Positions 16,102 to 24,550 are shown, counted from the stretch's first letter. The stretch: 30,757 nucleotides of DNA from an uncultured Rhodocyclaceae bacterium (GCA_900549295.1 URNG01000025.1:1-30757), one strand, 5' to 3'. Notes: generated by a model from the letters alone, not told the origin. Made by a program: numbers and translations.

Positions 16102-17388
16102 TTACACCAGCATATCGGCCCAGATGTTCCTGGCCCAGGCCAAGGCCGCCTTGCCTTCCATTTCGTTGCGGGCGGCGGAGAGTCCGCCCGCACCCTTGAC
16201 CGGCTGCACCAGCTTGGTAGCGGCGTCGTACTGGTGCACCGAGGCGACGTGTACGGCCTGCGCGCCGTCTACGAAGCTGTAGCAGGTGTTCATCACCACC
16301 GGCTCCGGGTTGGGCGCCTCGCCGGCCAGCAGGTTGAGGATAGCGGCCACCGCCAGTTTGCCGTGCTGGTTCGCCATGTGGCCGGATTTGGGCATGGTCG
16401 GGGCGGGGAAGATGGCGTCACCGATGACGTGCACGCCCGGCGTGCTGGTCGATTCCATGCTCAGCCAGTCGATGTCCACCCAGCGGGTGTTGACCAGTTT
16501 CAGGCCGGTGTTGCGGGCGATGTCGCCGGCGCGCTGCGGCGGGATGACGTTCAGCACGTCGGCCTTGAATTTGTCGAATTCGAGAATGGCGGTGTTGCCG
16601 GCGACGTCCACGTCGCGCACCGCGCTGTCCGGACGGTATTCCAGATTGTTTTTGTACAGATCGTTCCAGGCTTTGACGAACAGCCCTTTCTTCGATTGCA
16701 CGTCCTCGTTGGCATCGAGAATGACGACTTTCGATTTCGGCTTGTGCTTCTTGAAATAATCCGCCACCAGACAGGCGCGCTCGTAGGGGCCGGGCGGGCA
16801 GCGGTAGGGCGCTTTCGGGATGCTGAGGGCGAACACGCCGCCGTCCGGCATGGCTTCGAGCTGGCGGCGCAGCGCCACAGTCTGCGGGCCGGCTTTCCAG
16901 GCGTGCAGGATCTTTTCCTGGGCAGCGGCGTTGTTCAGGCCGGGAATCTGCTCGTACATGAAGTCGATGCCCGGCGAGAGAATCAGGCGGTCGTAGCTCA
17001 GGCTGCTGCCGTCGGCCAGCCGCACGGTGCGGCTGGCGGCGTCCACGGCGCTGACTTCGCCCTGAATGACGCGCACGCCCCATTTGCTTTGCAGGTTGTC
17101 GTAGCCGACGGTGATGTCCGCCATCTGCTTGCTGCCGTGCAGCACCAGATTTGAAATCGGGCAGGAAACGAAATGCGGCTGGCGTTCGATCAGCGTCACC
17201 TGCACCTGGCCCTGGCTCCACAGGCGTAGGTATTTGGCCGCGGTCGCGCCGCCATAGCCGCCGCCGACCACGATCACGTGGCCGCTCGCCTTGTGGCCGG
17301 CATTGCAGCCGTAGAGCGCTGCCAGGGTGCCGGCTGCGGCACCCGCTTTGAGAAAATTGCGTCGTTGAATGTGCTGGATATGCGCCAT
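16102..17388 (-). CDS. fccB: Flavocytochrome c sulfide dehydrogenase, flavoprotein subunit
   Basis: This 428-residue protein is Tat-exported: the twin-arginine motif is RRNFLKAG at residues 9-16, followed by a hydrophobic stretch. The FAD-binding GGGYGG motif starts near residue 42. C76 in FVSCPISN matches the cysteine that holds FAD covalently in Chromatium FccB. Cysteines C197 or C206 (YRCPPGPYERAC) and C369 (MNTCYSFVDG) can form the redox-active disulfide. A C-terminal FCSD domain follows. It oxidises sulfide in the periplasm and passes electrons to the FccA heme. It lies 11 bases downstream of fccA with a strong AAGGAGAA site. Confidence 0.92.
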   Translation of the reverse strand: MAHIQHIQRRNFLKAGAAAGTLAALYGCNAGHKASGHVIVVGGGYGGATAAKYLRLWSQGQVQVTLIERQPHFVSCPISNLVLHGSKQMADITVGYDNLQSKWGVRVIQGEVSAVDAASRTVRLADGSSLSYDRLILSPGIDFMYEQIPGLNNAAAQEKILHAWKAGPQTVALRRQLEAMPDGGVFALSIPKAPYRCPPGPYERACLVADYFKKHKPKSKVVILDANEDVQSKKGLFVKAWNDLYKNNLEYRPDSAVRDVDVAGNTAILEFDKFKADVLNVIPPQRAGDIARNTGLKLVNTRWVDIDWLSMESTSTPGVHVIGDAIFPAPTMPKSGHMANQHGKLAVAAILNLLAGEAPNPEPVVMNTCYSFVDGAQAVHVASVHQYDAATKLVQPVKGAGGLSAARNEMEGKAALAWARNIWADMLV

Positions 17389-17399
17389 CGTTCTTCTCC

Positions 17400-17702
17400 T
17401 TATTTTTGTGCGGCGAAATAATCGGCGATCAGCGCCAGCTGCGCTTCGCTATAGCCCTTGGCGATCTGCTCCATGATGCTGGAGGGGCGGGCGCCGGTGC
17501 GGAATTCGCTGAGTTTTTGCAGCAGATTGGCCTTGTTCTCGCCCGCTAGCGAACTCATGCCGGAACCGGCCACGGCCTTGCCGTTGGTGCCGTGGCAGTT
17601 GGCGCAGGTGGCGGCGAGATTGCGTCCCAGATTGGGGTCGGCGGCTTGGGCGGTGCCTGCCGCCAGGCAGGCGAGCAGGGCGGCGGCGGATAATGCTCTC
17701 AT
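17400..17702 (-). CDS. fccA: Flavocytochrome c sulfide dehydrogenase, monoheme cytochrome subunit
   Basis: This 100-residue protein has a signal peptide (MRALSAAALLACLAAGTAQAA). A single heme site, C33-AN-C36-H37, follows, with M77 (PSSIMEQIAKGYS) as the probable sixth heme ligand. The small monoheme form is used by many proteobacterial FccAB pairs, whereas Chromatium has a diheme subunit. It is transcribed with fccB and divergent from the SQR-family gene. Confidence 0.88.
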   Translation of the reverse strand: MRALSAAALLACLAAGTAQAADPNLGRNLAATCANCHGTNGKAVAGSGMSSLAGENKANLLQKLSEFRTGARPSSIMEQIAKGYSEAQLALIADYFAAQK

Positions 17703-17917
17703 CGAAAATCTTCCTCAAACAAAAAACGACAAGCGACTGAAAAGGGTATCGGAAACAGCCGCAAAGGCGCAATTCTAGGGGAAGGCGGTACGTACCCGGG
17801 CGTGGCGGGCCAATATAAAAACTAATCTGCGCATCAAGGAATGAGTGATAAGCAATTTAATATATGATAATTTTGCACCGTTTCAATAAAAATCACTTGA
17901 TGAGGAAGGAGTCAATG
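17703..17917. promoter_or_regulatory. Divergent promoter region between fccAB and the SQR-family gene
   Basis: These 215 bases hold the promoters for both sulfide-oxidation transcripts. The right half is unusually AT-rich. TATGATAAT at 17863-17871 is a good -10-like block for the plus strand, though no convincing -35 is seen. A perfect 10-bp palindrome GGTACGTACC lies at 17787-17796 and could be an operator. AAGGAG at 17906-17911 is the ribosome binding site that fixes the start of the downstream gene. Confidence 0.45.
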
Positions 17918-19264
17918 ATGTCCAAGGAGGTCGTTTCAAAAATCCTGAGCGCATCCAGTTCGCTGGATCGGCGCTCGTTTCTCAAACTGGGTGCGGCAGG
18001 GGCAGGCACCCTCATGCTGCTGCCGGGTACGGCGAGCGCCGCGCCGAAGGTGAAAACCTCGGCCCGTATCGTCATTGCCGGCGCTGGCGCGGCGGGTCTG
18101 GCGGCGGCGGCGCAGTTGGTGCAGCGGCTGGAAGGCGCGCAGATCACCCTGGTCGATGCGCGCAAGGAACACTTCTACCAGCCCGGTTTCACTCTGGTGG
18201 CGGGTGGCGTCAAGCCGGTGTCCTACGTCGTGTCGACCACGCGTGAGTACGTGCCGACAGGCGTTGAACTGATCGAGGAAGCGGTGGCCGAGATCGACCC
18301 GGAAGGCAAAAAAATCGTCACCGCCAGCGGCAAGCCCGTGCCTTACGATTACCTGATCGTCGCCACCGGTCTGCGCCTCGACTACGCCGCCATCGAAGGC
18401 ATGGACGTCGAGAAGATCGGCACCGATGGTCTGGGCAGCATCTACCACAGCCCGGAAAAGGCGGCGGCCACCTGGCAGGCGATGTCGCATTTTGCCGATA
18501 CCGGCGGCGTCGGCGTGTTCCTGCGCCCCGGCACGGAAATGAAGTGCGCCGGTGCGCCGCTCAAATACACCTTCCTGACCGACGACCACCTGCGCCGCCG
18601 GGGCAACCGCGGCAAGGCGGAGCTGATCTACAACGCCAACAACAAGGTGCTGTTCAGCGTGCCCATCGTCTCGGAAAAAGTCCGCATGCTGTTCGAGGAT
18701 CGCGGCGTCAAGATGAACTATGAGCGCATCCTGACCGCCATCGACCTGGGCAAGAAAATCGCCACCTTCAAAACACCGGAAGGGCCGGTGGAACTGCAAT
18801 ACGACTTCATCAACGTCATCCCGCCGATGCGCGCCGCCGACGCCGTGCGCAACAGCCCGCTGCCCTGGCAGGAAGGCAACTGGGCGGCTGATGGCTGGAT
18901 CGAGGTGAACAAGCACAACCTGCGCCACGCCCGTTTCGACAACGTGTTCGCGGTGGGCGACGTGGCCGGTGTGCCGAAGGGCAAGACGGCGGCCAGCGTC
19001 AAATGGCAGGTGCCGGTGGCGGTCGATCATCTGGTGGCGCAGATCGAAGGCAAGGAATCGGAAGCGCACTACGGCGGCTACACGTCCTGCCCGCTGATTA
19101 CCCGCCTGGGTCAGGCGATGCTGATCGAGTTCGACTACAAGGACAACCTCACGCCTTCCTTCCCCGGCGTCATCGCGCCGCTGGAAGAGCTGTGGATCAG
19201 CTGGGTGATGAAGACCATGGCCCTGAAACCCACTTACATCAGCATGTTGCGCGGTCGCGCCTGA
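17918..19264 (+). CDS. Tat-exported sulfide:quinone oxidoreductase family protein
   Basis: The 448-residue product starts at ATG 17918, six bases after AAGGAG; ATGs at 17900 and 17915 are less well placed. A Tat signal RRSFLKLG is at residues 18-25. A Rossmann GAGAAG motif near residue 55 binds FAD. Conserved SQR cysteines are C210 (MKCAGAPLKY) and C391 (YTSCPLIT), which would carry the polysulfide bridge. The third cysteine of classical SQR, just before C210, is absent. The C-terminal segment after residue ~410 is amphipathic, as in membrane-attached SQRs. It should oxidise periplasmic sulfide and reduce quinone. Most SQRs lack a Tat signal, so export is a notable trait. The SQR subtype is uncertain. 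Confidence 0.85.
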   Translation: MSKEVVSKILSASSSLDRRSFLKLGAAGAGTLMLLPGTASAAPKVKTSARIVIAGAGAAGLAAAAQLVQRLEGAQITLVDARKEHFYQPGFTLVAGGVKPVSYVVSTTREYVPTGVELIEEAVAEIDPEGKKIVTASGKPVPYDYLIVATGLRLDYAAIEGMDVEKIGTDGLGSIYHSPEKAAATWQAMSHFADTGGVGVFLRPGTEMKCAGAPLKYTFLTDDHLRRRGNRGKAELIYNANNKVLFSVPIVSEKVRMLFEDRGVKMNYERILTAIDLGKKIATFKTPEGPVELQYDFINVIPPMRAADAVRNSPLPWQEGNWAADGWIEVNKHNLRHARFDNVFAVGDVAGVPKGKTAASVKWQVPVAVDHLVAQIEGKESEAHYGGYTSCPLITRLGQAMLIEFDYKDNLTPSFPGVIAPLEELWISWVMKTMALKPTYISMLRGRA

Positions 19265-19281
19265 TTCTTGGAGGAAATGAC

Positions 19282-19632
19282 ATGAAAGAACTCGATCCCC
19301 TGGTCTTCTGGGCCGTTTTTCAGGAAATGCTCGGCGGCCCGCTGCTGTGGCTGATGATTCTCGTCATTCTGCTCGGCACGGCGGCTTTCTTCGCCTTGCT
19401 GCTGAAGGAGCGCAAGATCAACTCGCGCCGCCTGGTGCGTTCGGAACTCGCCGGCGTGGTCGGCGGCGCTCTGGCCCTGGTGCTGATGGCCAAGGTGTCC
19501 TCCTCTGGCTTCACCGACGCCGGCGGCCCCGCCGACTGGTTCCTGATCGCCCTGGTGTTCGGCCTCGGTCTGGTCGGAACGACTATCCTGGCCTATACCC
19601 TGATGGGCTGGCGCAGTCCGCAGCGCGCCTGA
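19282..19632 (+). CDS. Small membrane protein, DUF5368-like
   Basis: This 116-residue protein starts at ATG 19282 after GGAGGAAATGAC. It has three likely membrane helices, at about residues 18-40, 55-70 and 85-108, and a short basic C-terminus (MGWRSPQRA). The pattern (MKELDPLVFWAVFQEMLG..., ADAGGP-like segment GFTDAGGPADW) resembles DUF5368 proteins as I remember them; this needs a profile search. It follows the SQR-family gene by 17 bases, so it may anchor or assist that enzyme at the membrane. No catalytic motif is seen. Confidence 0.75.
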   Translation: MKELDPLVFWAVFQEMLGGPLLWLMILVILLGTAAFFALLLKERKINSRRLVRSELAGVVGGALALVLMAKVSSSGFTDAGGPADWFLIALVFGLGLVGTTILAYTLMGWRSPQRA

Positions 19633-19650
19633 ATCTCTCAAGGCAAATGA

Positions 19651-19683
19651 AAAACCCCGGCAAGTCGGACTTGCCGGGGTTTT
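19651..19683. terminator. Bidirectional terminator between the sulfide operon and pntB
   Basis: The arms AAAACCCCGGCAAGTC and GACTTGCCGGGGTTTT are exact complements flanking a single G, so the stem is near perfect with a tight central loop. With A- and T-runs at its ends it terminates transcripts from both convergent sides. Confidence 0.93.
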
Positions 19684-19713
19684 GTTTGGCCTGTGTTTGA
19701 CTATCGGAACGGA

Positions 19714-21084
19714 TCAGCCCATGCTCTTCAGGTGCTGGATGATCTCGCCCGCCATCGGCTGCGCATCGCCGTACAGCATGCGACAGTTGTCGGTGTAGAA
19801 CAGGGCGTTCTCGATGCCGGAGTAGCCGGTACCCTTGCCGCGCTTGATGACGATCACGTTCTGCGCGTGGTCGGCGTTGAGGATGGGCATGCCGTAGATC
19901 GGGCTGGACTTGTCGGTGCGCGCCGTCGGGTTGACCACGTCGTTGGCGCCGATGATGAGGGCCACGTCGGCCTGGCCGAACTCGCCGTTGATTTCCTCCA
20001 GATCGAAGATCTTGTCGTAAGGCACGCCGGCTTCGGCGAGCAGCACGTTCATGTGGCCCGGCATGCGCCCGGCCACCGGGTGGATGGCGAACTTCACTTC
20101 CACCCCGGCTTCTTCGAGCAGCGCCGTCATTTCCCACACCTTGTGCTGCGCGTGCGCCACCGCCATGCCGTAACCCGGCACGATGATGACCTTGCTGGCG
20201 TAGCGCATCATGGCGGCGGCGTCGATGGCGCCGACTTCCTTCATCGTGCCGGTAATGGCCTCGCCGCTGCCGGAGGCCACCATCGGCGTGAACAGGATGT
20301 TGGAGAGCGGGCGGTTCATCGCCTTTGCCATCAATTGCGTGAGCAGGGTGCCGGCCGCGCCGACCACGATACCGGCGATGATGAGCGCCGGGTTGCCCAG
20401 CACGTAGCCCTCGAAACCCACGGCCAGCCCGGTGAAGGCGTTGAACAGCGAGATCACCACCGGCATGTCGGCGCCGCCGATGGGCAGGGTGACGATCAGG
20501 CCGAGGACGAGCGAGACGACGAAGAAGGCGATCACCAGTTCCGGCTGTTGCGGTGCGAGCAGGATCACCGCCACGCCCAGGCCGATGGCGGCCAGCGCCA
20601 GCACGACGTTGACCGCGTTCTGCGCCGGCAGCCGCCAGGCCTTCTTGAGCACGCCCTGCAGCTTGGCCCAGGCAACGCAGGAGCCGGTGAAGGACACCGC
20701 GCCGATCAGCGCGCCGAGCACGGCGAGGATGGTGGCGACCAGGCCGTGCATCTCACCCTTGGCGAACTCGACGGCGGCAATCGCGGCCGCTGCGCCGCCG
20801 CCCATGCCGTTGTAGATGGCGACCATCTGCGGCATGTCGGTCATCTGCACCTTCTTGCCGGAAATCCAGGCCAGCGCGCCGCCGACGACCAGCGCCAGCA
20901 GCATCAGGCCGAGGTTTTGCAGGCCGGGGATGAGGAACACGGCAGCAATGGCGACCAGCATGCCGTAACCGGCAATGACGATGCCGCGCCGGGCGCTGGC
21001 CGGGGAACTCATGCCCTTGAGGCCGAAGATGAAGAGCAGCGCGCCGACGAACCAGGCGCCTTGCACATAAACGGGGATGGTCAT
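19714..21084 (-). CDS. pntB: NAD(P) transhydrogenase subunit beta
   Basis: This 456-residue protein starts MTIPVYVQGAWFVGALLFIFGLKGMSSP. An open frame runs further upstream, but the ATG at 21084 gives the family start. About eight to nine membrane helices are followed by the soluble NADP(H)-binding domain III from about residue 280, with GYGMAVAHAQHKVWEM, HPVAGRMPGHMNVLLAEA and LIIGANDVVNPTAR. It couples hydride transfer between NADH and NADP+ to inward proton flow. It is the last gene of the three-gene operon, two bases after pntAB. Confidence 0.95.
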   Translation of the reverse strand: MTIPVYVQGAWFVGALLFIFGLKGMSSPASARRGIVIAGYGMLVAIAAVFLIPGLQNLGLMLLALVVGGALAWISGKKVQMTDMPQMVAIYNGMGGGAAAAIAAVEFAKGEMHGLVATILAVLGALIGAVSFTGSCVAWAKLQGVLKKAWRLPAQNAVNVVLALAAIGLGVAVILLAPQQPELVIAFFVVSLVLGLIVTLPIGGADMPVVISLFNAFTGLAVGFEGYVLGNPALIIAGIVVGAAGTLLTQLMAKAMNRPLSNILFTPMVASGSGEAITGTMKEVGAIDAAAMMRYASKVIIVPGYGMAVAHAQHKVWEMTALLEEAGVEVKFAIHPVAGRMPGHMNVLLAEAGVPYDKIFDLEEINGEFGQADVALIIGANDVVNPTARTDKSSPIYGMPILNADHAQNVIVIKRGKGTGYSGIENALFYTDNCRMLYGDAQPMAGEIIQHLKSMG

Positions 21085-21086
21085 GT

Positions 21087-21368
21087 TTAGTCTTCCTTCT
21101 TCTTGAACATGGCGAGCATGCGTTCGGTCACGACGTAGCCGCCGGCCGCGTTGGCCGCGCCGAGCGCCACGGCGAAGAAGCCGATGGCCTGTTGCAGCAG
21201 GCCTTCCGCCATGCCGAGCACGATCATCGCGCCGACCACGACGACGCCGTGGATGAAGTTCGAGCCGGACATCAGCGGTGTGTGCAGGATGACCGGCACC
21301 TTGGCGATGATCTCGTAGCCGGTGAAGGCGGCGAGCGTGAAGATGTAGAGTGCGAGCAGGCCGTCCAT
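21087..21368 (-). CDS. pntAB: NAD(P) transhydrogenase small membrane subunit
   Basis: This 93-residue protein has three membrane helices. It starts MDGLLALYIFTLAAFTGYEIIAKVPVILHTPLMSGSNFIHGVV, equivalent to the C-terminal membrane part of E. coli PntA. The split arrangement (PntAA, PntAB, PntB) is that of Rhodospirillum rubrum. The ATG overlaps the pntAA stop by one base (TGATG), and two bases separate its stop from pntB. Confidence 0.94.
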   Translation of the reverse strand: MDGLLALYIFTLAAFTGYEIIAKVPVILHTPLMSGSNFIHGVVVVGAMIVLGMAEGLLQQAIGFFAVALGAANAAGGYVVTERMLAMFKKKED

Positions 21369-22495
21369 CAGGCGTCTCCCAGAAGTTCCTTGACGCGCGG
21401 ATGCACGGTGGCGCCGTCCTTGCACAGCACGGTGCCGGCGACCACTTCGTCATCCCAGTCAATATTGAGTTCGCCGTCCTTGATGAAGGGCGACAGGAAG
21501 TTGTACAGATTCTTGGCGTATAGCTCGGAAGCGTGCGTCGGCATGCGCGAGGGCAGGTTGAGCGGGCCGTGGATGTGCACGTCGTCGTACACCACGTGCT
21601 CGCCCGGTTGCGTCAGTTCGCAGTTGCCGCCGGTTTCCGCCGCCAGATCGACGATGATCGCGCCGTATTTCATGCGCTCGACCATCGTTTTGGTGACGAT
21701 GATGGGCGCGCGCCTGCCGGGGATGGAGGCGGTGGTGATCACCACGTCGGCGGCGGCGATTGCCTTGGTCAGCTTTTCCGCCTGCTGCGCCTTTTCTTCA
21801 TCCGAAAGTTCGCGCGCATAGCCGCCGCTGCCGTCAGCCGAAACGCCGGTATCGACGAACTTCGCGCCGAGCGATTCGATCTGTTCCTTGGCCGCGGCGC
21901 GCACGTCGTAGGCTTCGACCATCGCGCCCAGGCGCTTGCAGGTGGCAATCGCCTGCAGGCCGGCGACGCCGGCACCGATGACCAGGGCGCGTGCCGGACG
22001 CACGGTGCCGGCGGCGGTGGTCAGCATGGGGAAGAACTTGGTGCAGCGGGCGGCGGCGATCAGGCCGCACTGGTAGCCGGAGCAAGCACCCTGCGAGGAG
22101 AGCGCGTCCATGCTCTGGGCGCGCGAGATGCGCGGCAGCAGTTCGAGGGCGAAGGCGGTGATCTTCTTCGCGTTGAGCGCCGCCAGCCGCTCTTTCGAGG
22201 AGTAAGGCTTCAGCAGGCCGATCAGCACCGAGCCATCCGGCAGGGCAGCGATTTCCTCGTCGCTGGGCGGCGTGACGCGCAGGACGACGTTGGCCCCGGC
22301 ATAGGTTTCCTCGAGGCTGGCCTTGATCTCGGTATCGGCGTAGTCGCTGTCGAGAAAATGGCTTTCCAGGCTGGCATTGCTTTCCAGCCGGAGTTTGGCG
22401 CCGAGGGCGGCGAATTTCTTGGCAGTTTCGGGCACCAGCGGCGTGCGGCGTTCGCCGTCTGCCGTTTCCCGAGCAGCCACCAGGGTGAGCGGCAT
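21368..22495 (-). CDS. pntAA: NAD(P) transhydrogenase soluble alpha-1 subunit (NAD(H)-binding)
   Basis: This 375-residue soluble domain I, similar to alanine dehydrogenase, binds NAD(H). Motifs seen: RETADGERRTPLVPETAKK, the GAGVAGLQAIATCKRLGA Rossmann loop, and AAKEQIESLGAKFVDT. The segment SSQGACSGYQCGLIAAARC (about residues 134-152) has three cysteines where relatives usually read SSQANIAGYKAV. It is first of the pnt operon, with GAAGGAGAAA before the ATG. Transhydrogenase makes NADPH from NADH at the expense of proton motive force. Confidence 0.94.
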   Translation of the reverse strand: MPLTLVAARETADGERRTPLVPETAKKFAALGAKLRLESNASLESHFLDSDYADTEIKASLEETYAGANVVLRVTPPSDEEIAALPDGSVLIGLLKPYSSKERLAALNAKKITAFALELLPRISRAQSMDALSSQGACSGYQCGLIAAARCTKFFPMLTTAAGTVRPARALVIGAGVAGLQAIATCKRLGAMVEAYDVRAAAKEQIESLGAKFVDTGVSADGSGGYARELSDEEKAQQAEKLTKAIAAADVVITTASIPGRRAPIIVTKTMVERMKYGAIIVDLAAETGGNCELTQPGEHVVYDDVHIHGPLNLPSRMPTHASELYAKNLYNFLSPFIKDGELNIDWDDEVVAGTVLCKDGATVHPRVKELLGDA

Positions 22496-22674
22496 CTAGG
22501 TTTCTCCTTCGTTGCGTTTGGGTTGTGTCCTTGCCCGGAGGCAAAGGGCCGCTAACGATAAAGGAGTGCACCGTTTTGTTTGTTCAGGATTTTTAGGCTA
22601 AAAGATAAAGAAAGATTTATCTGTGTGCGCTGCAACATTTCGTTATTGTTGCGCCGCAGCAGGAAACGCCCTGT
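22496..22674 (-). promoter_or_regulatory. Intergenic region upstream of pntAA, downstream of aceK
   Basis: These 179 bases contain the 3' end of the aceK transcript and the pnt promoter. An imperfect hairpin (GCAACA ... TGTTGC, inside GCTGC/GCAGC) lies at about 22627-22662, without a following T-run on the minus strand. A perfect 7-bp inverted repeat AGATAAA/TTTATCT lies at 22603-22622 in an AT-rich block. No convincing -35/-10 pair could be named. The ribosome binding site is the GAAGGAGAAA element next to the pntAA start. Confidence 0.4.
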
Positions 22675-24456
22675 TCATGCGGGTTTTACGTCTTTTGCCG
22701 CGTATCGATTGAAGCGCAGGCTTTCCGGATAGGGGAAGAAATCTTCCAGGAGGCCGTTGCGGATTTTCTCCTGCGCGTCCTGCCAGAAACGAGTGGTCAG
22801 CAAGTCTTTATGGTGTTGCATGAAAATTTTGCGGATTCGCGGCGAACCGAGCAGGAAGGTGGCGAACTCCTCCGGAAAGACGTCGCGCGGCGCGACCGGG
22901 TACCACACCTCGCCCGACATTTCGGTTTCGTAGTCCGGCGCGGGCGGAATCTTGCGGAAATTCATGTCGGTCATGTACTCGATTTCGTCGTAGTCGTAGA
23001 ACACCACGCGACCGTAGCGGGTGATGCCGAAGTTCTTCCACAGCATGTCGCCGGGGAAGATGTTGGCCTGCGCCAGTTCGCGGATGGCGTTGCCGTATTC
23101 GCGGATGGCGTGTTCCATGCCGGCCATGTCGTTCGCCGCCTCCATGCGTTCGAGGTGGATGTTGAGCGGCTCCATGCGCCGCTCGATGTAGAGGTGGCGG
23201 ATGATGAGTTGCTCCCCTTCGATGTCGATCTGCGAGGGGGCCAGGCGCTGCAATTCGTCGAGCACTTCGGCGTCGAAGCGGTCCAGCGGAAAGAGGGCGT
23301 TGGAAAATTCCAGGGTGTCGGCCATGCGCCCGACGCGATCCACCTGCTTGACCATCAGGAATTTCTTCTTCACCGTGGCGCGGTCCATCTCCTTGCTGTG
23401 TCCGAACACGTCCTTGATGAGCTTGAACACGTAGGGGTAGGACGGCAGGGTGAACACCAGCATGACCAGGCCGCGGATGCCGGGGGCCATGATGAACTTG
23501 TCCTGCGAATGGTGCAGGTGGTAGATCAGGTCGCGGAAGAACATCGTCTTGCCCTGCTTGCCGAGTCCCAGCATGATGTACAGCTCGGAACGCGGCTTGT
23601 TGGGCAGGATGGTGCGCAAAAACTGCACGTAGCTCGACGGCACTTCCATATCGACCATGAAGTAGGCGCGCGACAGCGAGAACAACAGGCCGATGCGCCA
23701 GGCATCGAGCAGCACGGTGTCGAGAAAGAGCTTGCCCGCGGCGTCGTGTAGCACGGCGATGGCGAAGGGGTATTCCTGCGCCCCGTTGATCGCCTTGCCG
23801 ATGATGTAGGCCGCCTTGTTGCGGTAAAAGGCGCTGGCCAGCACCTGCACCTGAAAATTCACCTCGCGCTGCGGCATCCCGTGCAGATGCGCGCTGATGG
23901 CCCGGTGCACGTGCTTGATGTCGCGCTCCAGATGGGCGAAAGGGCGTTGCCAGTCAAAATCGAGCACGATCTGGCGCAGCGTGCCGCGCAGCCCGCGCGC
24001 ATTCACGTAATAGCTGCGGTAGGTCGCGCCCTCGTCGCCCTCCAGGTTTTCGGTGGCAATGGCCGGGCGCACGAACATGAAATCGTTGTGGAAATACTCG
24101 CGCCGCAGGATCTTGGTGGTCACCGAATTGAAGAAGGTTTCCGCCAGCTCCGGCTGCTTGTGGTTGAGTAAGAGACCGATGAACAGGAGTTTCACCTGCT
24201 GCCAGGTGGCGTCGTCGAGGTTTTCGATGTCGAATTCGCTGCGCAGCCGCTCGATGCACTCGTACACCCGGTCGTCGTAGAAGCGGATGCGCTCCTTCAC
24301 CGCCCGATGCACGCCCGGCCAGTCGCCATGCTCGAAACGCCGCTTGGCCTCACGGCAGGTTCCGCGGAACAGCCGGTAGTGGCGGTTGAAACCCTGAATC
24401 AGCACCAGCGCGATCTGGTGCGCCGTTGCGCCGTACAGGCCGACAGAGATTTTCAT
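22675..24456 (-). CDS. aceK: Isocitrate dehydrogenase kinase/phosphatase
   Basis: This 593-residue bifunctional enzyme phosphorylates and dephosphorylates isocitrate dehydrogenase. It thereby switches carbon between the TCA cycle and the glyoxylate bypass. The start MKISVGLYGATAHQIALVLIQGFNRHYRLF at 24456 fits the family; 55 upstream residues in the same frame do not. The N-terminal regulatory half is followed by the kinase-like half, with AFYRNKAAYIIGKAI, PGIRGLVMLVFTLPSYPYVFKLIKD and VVFYDYDEIEYM. No aceA or aceB is in view; AceK stands alone in many betaproteobacteria. The length is normal. Confidence 0.95.
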   Translation of the reverse strand: MKISVGLYGATAHQIALVLIQGFNRHYRLFRGTCREAKRRFEHGDWPGVHRAVKERIRFYDDRVYECIERLRSEFDIENLDDATWQQVKLLFIGLLLNHKQPELAETFFNSVTTKILRREYFHNDFMFVRPAIATENLEGDEGATYRSYYVNARGLRGTLRQIVLDFDWQRPFAHLERDIKHVHRAISAHLHGMPQREVNFQVQVLASAFYRNKAAYIIGKAINGAQEYPFAIAVLHDAAGKLFLDTVLLDAWRIGLLFSLSRAYFMVDMEVPSSYVQFLRTILPNKPRSELYIMLGLGKQGKTMFFRDLIYHLHHSQDKFIMAPGIRGLVMLVFTLPSYPYVFKLIKDVFGHSKEMDRATVKKKFLMVKQVDRVGRMADTLEFSNALFPLDRFDAEVLDELQRLAPSQIDIEGEQLIIRHLYIERRMEPLNIHLERMEAANDMAGMEHAIREYGNAIRELAQANIFPGDMLWKNFGITRYGRVVFYDYDEIEYMTDMNFRKIPPAPDYETEMSGEVWYPVAPRDVFPEEFATFLLGSPRIRKIFMQHHKDLLTTRFWQDAQEKIRNGLLEDFFPYPESLRFNRYAAKDVKPA

Positions 24457-24532
24457 GGCCGACTTTCTTCGGGTAAGTGGCGGGATTCTAGCAGCGCTCG
24501 CATGTTGCTTCCCCGTTCCAGCGGTAGGCGGC

Positions 24533-24550
24533 AAGCTGTCATGACAGCTT
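24533..24550. promoter_or_regulatory. Perfect 18-bp palindrome, candidate GntR operator
   Basis: AAGCTGTCATGACAGCTT is a perfect palindrome in the 179-bp gap between aceK and the ABC transporter operon, 86 bases before the binding-protein ATG. Its core CTGTCATGACAG has the form of operators bound by HutC-type GntR repressors. ATGACA inside it (24541-24546) could serve as a -35 element, though no good -10 follows. A dyad with the same GTCAT/ATGAC halves lies at the regulator's own start. Confidence 0.6.

Noticed and set aside
15667..17154. 495-codon plus-strand frame across the palindrome and fccB
   Set aside because: It starts inside the cytochrome gene in another frame, reads through the inverted repeat and is antisense to fccB.
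22810..23751. 313-codon plus-strand frame opposite aceK
   Set aside because: It is an antisense shadow. AceK is intact and conserved on the minus strand.
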